From contig CAZJQO010000045.1 of assembly GCA_964548595.1 (NCBI GenBank), positions 1 to 27,626 on the forward strand: 27,626 bases of DNA, given 5' to 3'. Of this stretch, positions 23,433 to 27,626 are shown piece after piece. This stretch comes from JAJYVH01 sp964548595 (lineage in GTDB: Archaea; Micrarchaeota; Micrarchaeia; Micrarchaeales; CABMGC01). Within the stretch, counting starts at the first letter, position 1; every line of letters begins with the position of its first letter. Both the position numbers and the translations under genes were made by a program. Below the pieces are notes generated by a model, which worked only from the letters and a program-made list of their open reading frames with translations, did not search any database and was not told the origin of the DNA.

Positions 23433-23503
23433 CATCTTCAGAGGCCACTAACCGCCATTTCGGAAATTCTCGAGCCTCGCCAACAGGTTGTTTGCGACAC
23501 ACT

Positions 23504-23529
23504 CCCACCCCGAAGGGTGTGGGTTTCCC
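23504..23529 (-). repeat. Hairpin of IS200/IS605-end type, copy 3
   Basis: On the minus strand GGGAAA (23529-23524) precedes a stem of CCCAC and CC paired with GG and GTGGG around a CTTC loop, with one A-G mismatch, ending at 23504 and followed by AGTGTGTC. The design matches the hairpins at 1891 and 2007. It sits directly upstream of the tRNA-like 3' half, so an element may once have inserted beside or in that tRNA. Confidence 0.5.
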
Positions 23530-23540
23530 GCTCTTCATAG

Positions 23541-23557
23541 ATAAACAATATGTTTAT
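23541..23557. repeat. Perfect 7-bp inverted repeat, AT-rich
   Basis: ATAAACA (23541-23547) and TGTTTAT (23551-23557) around ATA. On the minus strand a TATA-like ttataataa follows immediately upstream (about 23553-23561), so it may be an operator or promoter part for transcription into the tRNA-like half. It may also simply reflect the AT-rich island. Confidence 0.4.
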
Positions 23558-23606
23558 TATAAGCTTTTATTTGAAAAGGGGACGGTTAGTGATTGTATTA
23601 ACCAAT

Positions 23607-23624
23607 AATTATCATTTGATAATT
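23607..23624. promoter_or_regulatory. Palindromic operator candidate of the abiE operon
   Basis: AATTATCATTTGATAATT is a perfect palindrome with 8-bp arms and a 2-bp centre. It ends about 12 bp before the TATA box of abiEi. AbiEi antitoxins studied elsewhere bind inverted repeats in their own promoter and repress it, so this is the natural operator. Confidence 0.6.
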
Positions 23625-23636
23625 AATAGCACATAG

Positions 23637-23645
23637 TTATAAAAA
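23637..23645 (+). promoter_or_regulatory. TATA box of the abiE operon
   Basis: TTATAAAAA is centred 26 bp before the ATG at 23667, implying a leaderless abiEi transcript. Confidence 0.65.
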
Positions 23646-23666
23646 CCTTGACGATACAATAGGAAT

Positions 23667-24317
23667 ATGCAAACTAAGGATTTCATCGGCTTCCTGGAAG
23701 AGGCACATATGCCTGTATTCACGCTGGACGACGCTGTAAAAATTTTAAGGCAAAGTAGGGAGTATACACGGCTGTTTCTGTACAGATGCGCAAAGGCAGG
23801 GCTTATAGACCGTGCAGAGAGGGGAACATACTATTTAAAGGAAAGGCATAACGAATACGAGATAGCGTCGCACATACTGAGCCCCTCTTATATAAGCATG
23901 GTGTCAGCGCTTGCACATTACGGCTTGACCACGCAGATGCCCAGGGTCGTCTACGTGGTGTCTACAAAGAGGCATAAAACACTGACTGGAATAGCAGGAT
24001 TCGATATAGCATTCAAAAAAATAAGAGAGGGGATGCTATTCGGCTACCATAAAGAATCGGCAGGCAACATATCTATTGCAGATCCTGAAAAAGCCATAGT
24101 TGACATATACTATTTCAATGATGTTAGCGACCTTGACGAGACTGTGCTTGACAGGCCTGCCAGGATAAATATCGCCAAGCTTGTACGCTACGCACAAAGG
24201 AGCAGGAAGAAATCGGTAATAACGGGGATTGCCGGATTGCTGAGGGCGCATGGCTACAAAATATACGCTGAAACGCTGATTGACCACAGACCGTACAAAT
24301 TGCAACACGGTGGATGA
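23667..24317 (+). CDS. abiEi: AbiEi-like antitoxin / transcriptional regulator
   Basis: A 216-residue protein of the AbiEi family, antitoxin of type IV abortive-infection systems. The N-terminal region (about 1-75: FTLDDAVKILRQSREYTRLFLYRCAKAGLIDRAERGTYYL) is a winged-helix domain for DNA binding. The rest (YISMVSALAHYGLTTQMPRVVYVVSTKRHKT, then ISIADPEKAIVDIYYF) is the AbiEi C-terminal fold. It forms an operon with abiEii, which starts 1 bp after its stop. Codon use is AT-richer than the neighbouring housekeeping genes, consistent with acquisition. Confidence 0.88.
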   Translation: MQTKDFIGFLEEAHMPVFTLDDAVKILRQSREYTRLFLYRCAKAGLIDRAERGTYYLKERHNEYEIASHILSPSYISMVSALAHYGLTTQMPRVVYVVSTKRHKTLTGIAGFDIAFKKIREGMLFGYHKESAGNISIADPEKAIVDIYYFNDVSDLDETVLDRPARINIAKLVRYAQRSRKKSVITGIAGLLRAHGYKIYAETLIDHRPYKLQHGG

Positions 24318-24318
24318 A

Positions 24319-25098
24319 ATGATTGACGAGGACGCACTGATGGATATGGCAGTGTACGAGCAGCCATATCAAAAAGAAAAAGACTACGTAGAGGAACTGT
24401 TCTTATCAAGCATATATGCTTCGGCTAGCGGGTTGGTCTTTAAGGGCGGTACCGCGATATCCAAATTTTATGGCTCTGTCAGATTTTCTGACGACCTTGA
24501 CTTTTCAATTGCACATGGGCGTAGGAATGCGATGGATGTGCCGGCAGAGATGAATAAGATTGTTGGCAGACTCTCAAACGAATACCCGATCAAGGTTATG
24601 AGAAAAAAGGACAGTCCAGGAATGCTAGTGTACGAGCTTAGCATCAGGGGCCCGTTGTTTGGAAAGACCAATAAATACCAGCACCTCAAATTAGAGATAG
24701 ATAAGAATGCATCTGTAATAAGCCGGGTAAATGTCTACAGAAGGGATCCGGTATATCCGGACTTGAAACCGTACGTGGCAGTAGTCATGAATGATAGGGA
24801 GATACTTGCCGAAAAAGTCGTTACACTCCTATACAGGCATAACCTTAAAGCGAGGGATTTATACGATACCTATTTCCTGCTGCAACGAGGAACTAGCCTG
24901 GAAGTTGCGATGATCGACAAGAAGATGAGAGAATATGGCCATGTCTTTACAGGGAAAAGACTCCATGACAGGGCGGATGCCATCGGTGATATCTGGGACA
25001 GGGAGCTGCGCAGGCTCCTTCCAGAAAAGGAATTTGTCAGATACAGCGATGCAAAACGATATGTAATTAGGCGCTTTGCAGACGCAGATATGGTTTGA
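24319..25098 (+). CDS. abiEii: AbiEii-like nucleotidyltransferase toxin
   Basis: A 259-residue AbiEii/Nyt toxin of the DNA polymerase beta-like nucleotidyltransferase fold. The active-site motifs are FKGGTAISK (41-49) and RFSDDLDFS (55-63, with the metal-binding Asp pair), followed by EILAEKVVTLLYRHNLKARDLYD, the usual later Lys/Asp motif. Related toxins add nucleotides to tRNA acceptor ends and halt growth; that this one does so is inference. The ATG at 24319 is preferred: it follows the abiEi stop by 1 bp with GGTGGA upstream, whereas an earlier in-frame start at 24280 would overlap abiEi by 38 bp. The stop lies only 3 bp from the 3' end of the convergent tRNA-Leu gene. Confidence 0.88.
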   Translation: MIDEDALMDMAVYEQPYQKEKDYVEELFLSSIYASASGLVFKGGTAISKFYGSVRFSDDLDFSIAHGRRNAMDVPAEMNKIVGRLSNEYPIKVMRKKDSPGMLVYELSIRGPLFGKTNKYQHLKLEIDKNASVISRVNVYRRDPVYPDLKPYVAVVMNDREILAEKVVTLLYRHNLKARDLYDTYFLLQRGTSLEVAMIDKKMREYGHVFTGKRLHDRADAIGDIWDRELRRLLPEKEFVRYSDAKRYVIRRFADADMV

Positions 25099-25101
25099 AT
25101 T

Positions 25102-25187
25102 TGCAGGGGGAGAGATTTGAACTCTCGCACCCACTAGGGGAACGGGTCCTAAGCCCGCCGCATTTGGCCAAGCTCTGCCACCCCTGC
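25102..25187 (-). tRNA. tRNA-Leu (anticodon UAG)
   Basis: An 86-nt tRNA with no intron. Acceptor arms GCAGGGG (25187-25181) and CCCCTGC pair fully, with discriminator A at 25102. The anticodon stem GCGGG/CCCGT encloses CT-TAG-GA. The long variable arm (TCCCCTAGTGGGTGC) and the T-loop GTTCAAATC confirm a Leu-type tRNA reading CUN codons. CCA is not encoded. Its 3' end borders the abiE island. Confidence 0.95.
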
Positions 25188-25206
25188 ACGGAGCATATAC
25201 ACAGCC

Positions 25207-25215
25207 TTTATATTT
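25207..25215 (+). promoter_or_regulatory. TATA box of serS
   Basis: TTTATATTT predicts transcription from about 25237. This lies downstream of the ATG at 25232 and favours the ATG at 25250 as the serS start. Confidence 0.6.
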
Positions 25216-25249
25216 ATTCTATCATCAGTCTATGCAGAGAGTGCGATCG

Positions 25250-26545
25250 ATGCTTACAGCGAAATACGCGAGAGAAAACGTGGAAGCGATCAGGAAGTCG
25301 CTCGCACAGAGGCACAGCAACTACCCGTTGGATGAACTCCTGCAGCTTGATGCCGAATCCAGGAAGCAGGGGGCGGAACTCCAGAAGCTTAGGGAGGAGA
25401 GGAATGATGGCAGCGAGCGGGTCGCGGCTGCCAAGAAAACGGGCAAAGAGCCCGATAGAGCGCTGATGGAGAAGCTCGCAGAAGTCAAGTCCAAGATAGA
25501 GGCTACGGAAGCCAAGATGTCAGCAGATGCCATTCGTTTGGAGCAGCTTGTCTGGAACATGCCGAACACGCTACACGAGAGCGTGCCCTATGGCAAAGAC
25601 GAGACCGAAAACGTGGAAAGGAAAAAATGGGGAGATGCAGGCAAGGCGCTGGAGCACGGGCACGGCGACATACTTGAAGGCATGGGGCTCATAGACCTTG
25701 CGCGGGCAGCGAAGGTTTCTGGAGCAAGGTTCCATTACATCAAGGGCGACCTGGTGCTCATGGGCCAGGCACTTATGACCTTCGCACTTGAAGAGCTCTC
25801 CAAAAAGGGCTTCACGCCAATCATGACTCCGCATATGATCAAGCGCGCATATTACAGGGGGGTAGTTGGCATGGGCGACTTCGAAGACGCGCTCTACCTC
25901 GCAACCAAGCCGAAGGAAGGCAGAGAGGAGGAAGGGGCTGAGGAGGAAGAACTGTTCCTTATAGCAACCTCCGAGCACCCAATAGCAGCGATGCACGCAG
26001 ACGAGGTTTTCCCGGCAAAGGAACTGCCGCTGAAGTACGCCGGAATAAGCCAGTGCTTCAGGAGGGAGGCCGGAGCCCACGGGAAGGACAGCAAGGGCAT
26101 ATTTCGCGTCCACCAGTTCGAGAAAGTGGAGCAGTTCGTGTTTGCAAGGCAAGAGGACTCGTGGAAGATATACGAGGAGCTTGCGGCCAACGAGGAAGAG
26201 CTGCTGCAGAAACTGGGGCTGCCCTATCACAGAATAGACATATGCACCGGTGACATAGGCGTTGTGGCGGCGGCGAAGACAGACATGGAGGCTTGGTTCC
26301 CGAGCCAGAAGAAGTACAGGGAGGTAACATCCTGCTCCAACTGCACTGACTGGCAGAGCACAAGACTCAATATAAGGTACGACGAGAAGGGCGAGAGGAG
26401 GTATGTGCATACGCTGAACGCAACAGCGATTGCAATGCAGCGAACACTTGCGGCGATAGCGGAAAACTACTACAATGGCGACGGCACTATAACTGTTCCT
26501 AGGGTGCTTGTGAAGTACATGGGCAAGGAGAAGATAGGCAAGTAG
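25250..26545 (+). CDS. serS: Seryl-tRNA synthetase
   Basis: A 431-residue class II synthetase that charges tRNA-Ser. Residues 1-110 are the antiparallel coiled-coil arm that grips the long variable arm of tRNA-Ser (ending at NMPNTLHESVPYG). The catalytic part shows motif 1 around GFTPIMTPHM, motif 2 CFRREAGAHGKDSKGIFRVHQF, and motif 3 near YYNGDGTITVPRVL. It is the common, bacterial-like SerRS rather than the methanogen zinc type. The ATG at 25250 (MLTAKYARENVEAIR) is preferred over one six codons upstream from the TATA position and from family N-termini. The variant VPRVL in motif 3 replaces the more usual VPEVL. Confidence 0.95.
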   Translation: MLTAKYARENVEAIRKSLAQRHSNYPLDELLQLDAESRKQGAELQKLREERNDGSERVAAAKKTGKEPDRALMEKLAEVKSKIEATEAKMSADAIRLEQLVWNMPNTLHESVPYGKDETENVERKKWGDAGKALEHGHGDILEGMGLIDLARAAKVSGARFHYIKGDLVLMGQALMTFALEELSKKGFTPIMTPHMIKRAYYRGVVGMGDFEDALYLATKPKEGREEEGAEEEELFLIATSEHPIAAMHADEVFPAKELPLKYAGISQCFRREAGAHGKDSKGIFRVHQFEKVEQFVFARQEDSWKIYEELAANEEELLQKLGLPYHRIDICTGDIGVVAAAKTDMEAWFPSQKKYREVTSCSNCTDWQSTRLNIRYDEKGERRYVHTLNATAIAMQRTLAAIAENYYNGDGTITVPRVLVKYMGKEKIGK

Positions 26546-26568
26546 CTTGCCGCCATAGGCTGATTCGC

Positions 26569-27626
26569 GTGAGGGAAGATTACAATCTAGCAAAGGAGAT
26601 AAAGAGGCTGAGGTCTATCCGGGGCTACGGCACCCAGCTCGTGAGCGTCTACATACCTGCGGGCTACTCCATAGCCGAGGAGATAGCGAGGCTGCGCAAC
26701 GAGCACAGCACCAGCAGCAACATAAAATCGAAGCAGACGCGCAACAACGTGCTGGGCGCGCTTGAGAAGATAATGCAGTACCTGAAGCTCTACAGGGAGA
26801 CGCCGAAGAACGGCATGGCCATTTTTGCGGGCAACGTGTCTACGGACCCGGGCAAGACGGAGATAGAGCTCTACTCGGTGGAACCCCCTGACCCGCTGAG
26901 GGTGAACATCTACAGGTGCGACTCCACTTTCATGCTCGAGCCGCTTGACGAGATGCTGGAGAACAAGGACACGTACGTGCTTGTGGTGCTGGACGGCAGG
27001 GAGGCCACGGTGGCCACGCTCAGCGGCATGCACATACAGCCGGTGAAGAAGTTCAGGAGCATGGCGCACGCTAAGATAAAGAAGGGCGGGCAGTCAGCCA
27101 ACAGGTACAAGCGCGCCATAGAGGAGAGTATAGACGACTACTACAAGGAAGTAAGCGAAATAATAAACGACGTGTTCATGAAGAGCGGCTTCAAGGATAA
27201 GGGCCTCATAGTCGGCGGCCCAGGTCCTACTAAGGAGAATTTCATCAAGGCGAAGGCGCTCAACTACCAGGTAAAGGTGCTTGGCGTCTTCGACACAGGC
27301 TACACAGATGAGACCGGCCTGCGGGAGCTGCTCGACAAGGCATCGGATTTGCTGAAGGAGCAGGAAGCGACGAAGGAGCGTAAGACGCTCGACAGATTCA
27401 TGGGCGAGATAGCAAATACGGGCCTTGCCGTCTTCGGCTACGAGAAGACAAAAGCGGCGCTGGAGAGGAAGCAGGCGGGAGTGCTCATAATCAACGAGGA
27501 CCTTGAGCTTCACAAGATAACATACAGGTGCGGGGTCTGTGGAAAGACACTGGAGAAGGCAGAGAAGGGCACGGAGCGCACCGCTGCGCATGACGACGGC
27601 GGCACGCTCACCATAGTGGCTGACAG
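26569..27626 (+). CDS. prf1: Peptide chain release factor aRF1 (partial, cut by window end)
   Basis: The first 352 codons of aRF1, which recognises all three stop codons and releases the finished protein. The stop-reading motifs NIKS (51-54) and YRCDSTF (YxCxxxF, about 115-121) and the catalytic GGQ (173-175, in KIKKGGQSANRY) are all present, so it is aRF1 and not the rescue factor Pelota. Domain 3 is under way at the window edge, with cysteine-containing TYRCGVCGKTL (a zinc-ribbon-like mini-domain). The start is a GTG at 26569, with no ATG upstream in frame, 23 bp after serS on the same strand. The two translation genes probably form an operon. Confidence 0.94.
   Translation, partial: MREDYNLAKEIKRLRSIRGYGTQLVSVYIPAGYSIAEEIARLRNEHSTSSNIKSKQTRNNVLGALEKIMQYLKLYRETPKNGMAIFAGNVSTDPGKTEIELYSVEPPDPLRVNIYRCDSTFMLEPLDEMLENKDTYVLVVLDGREATVATLSGMHIQPVKKFRSMAHAKIKKGGQSANRYKRAIEESIDDYYKEVSEIINDVFMKSGFKDKGLIVGGPGPTKENFIKAKALNYQVKVLGVFDTGYTDETGLRELLDKASDLLKEQEATKERKTLDRFMGEIANTGLAVFGYEKTKAALERKQAGVLIINEDLELHKITYRCGVCGKTLEKAEKGTERTAAHDDGGTLTIVAD

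Noticed and set aside
25571..26593. Long minus-strand open frame (about 340 codons) opposite serS
   Set aside because: It mirrors the codon pattern of serS, has no recognised domain and no promoter. Similar long antisense frames lie opposite EF-2 and SMC; all are shadows of GC-rich genes.
1..27626. CRISPR array
   Set aside because: No regularly spaced repeats were seen anywhere in the window, and there are no cas genes. The three hairpins are dispersed and not array-like.

Overview
The window is archaeal. It encodes a histone, EF-2 with a diphthamide-type motif, the eukaryote-like ribosomal proteins L7Ae, S28e, L24e and L30e, RNA polymerase subunit K, aRF1 with NIKS and GGQ motifs, a geranylgeranyl reductase for archaeal lipids, and an archaeal-type RNase P RNA. 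TATA boxes lie about 25-30 bp before many start codons, so many transcripts look leaderless. Dense packing, short genes, single-helix-anchored exported proteins rich in Asn-X-Ser/Thr sequons, and several hypothetical proteins suggest a DPANN-type genome, plausibly Micrarchaeota/ARMAN-like. That placement is inference, because no 16S gene is present.

Layout. 1-2184: a degraded gene fragment, a phosphoglucosamine/phosphomannomutase-type gene on the minus strand, and a 409-bp intergenic stretch with two look-alike hairpins. 2185-6174: a sugar-nucleotidyltransferase-type gene, an exported CAP-domain protein, the RNase P RNA gene (no protein, about 242 nt), a small BofA-like membrane protein, a histone, a GNAT acetyltransferase and a membrane-anchored extracellular protein. 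6192-9004 (all minus): rpl7ae-rps28e-rpl24e-thiI, preceded by an RHH/RelE toxin-antitoxin pair whose toxin lacks a normal start codon. 9151-12852 (minus): a tight str-type operon rpl30e-rps12-rps7-EF-2 with 4-nt gaps, lacking the nusA gene often found inside it. 12967-14220: two unrecognised proteins driven by near-identical promoters. 14272-19918 (minus): signal peptidase I, SMC ATPase, and a site-2 protease with a C-terminal region resembling CBS domains. 19980-23345: metallophosphoesterase (plus), then geranylgeranyl reductase, rpoK and a family 2 glycosyltransferase (minus).

23346-25187 looks like a small genomic island. An AT-richer AbiEi/AbiEii toxin-antitoxin operon, with a perfect palindrome beside its promoter, lies between an intact tRNA-Leu(UAG) and a tRNA-like 3' half. 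The two share a near-identical direct repeat of about 35 bp. The window ends with serS and the start of the aRF1 gene.

Translation is the dominant theme. Two neighbouring factors, EF-2 and S12, both carry changes at normally very conserved residues (EF-2 HVHHGKT and RKMT; S12 PHSG). The least explained signals are the isolated tRNA 3' half, three orphan hairpins that resemble IS200/IS605 (TnpB omega-RNA) ends, and the RelE gene with an apparent ATA start.
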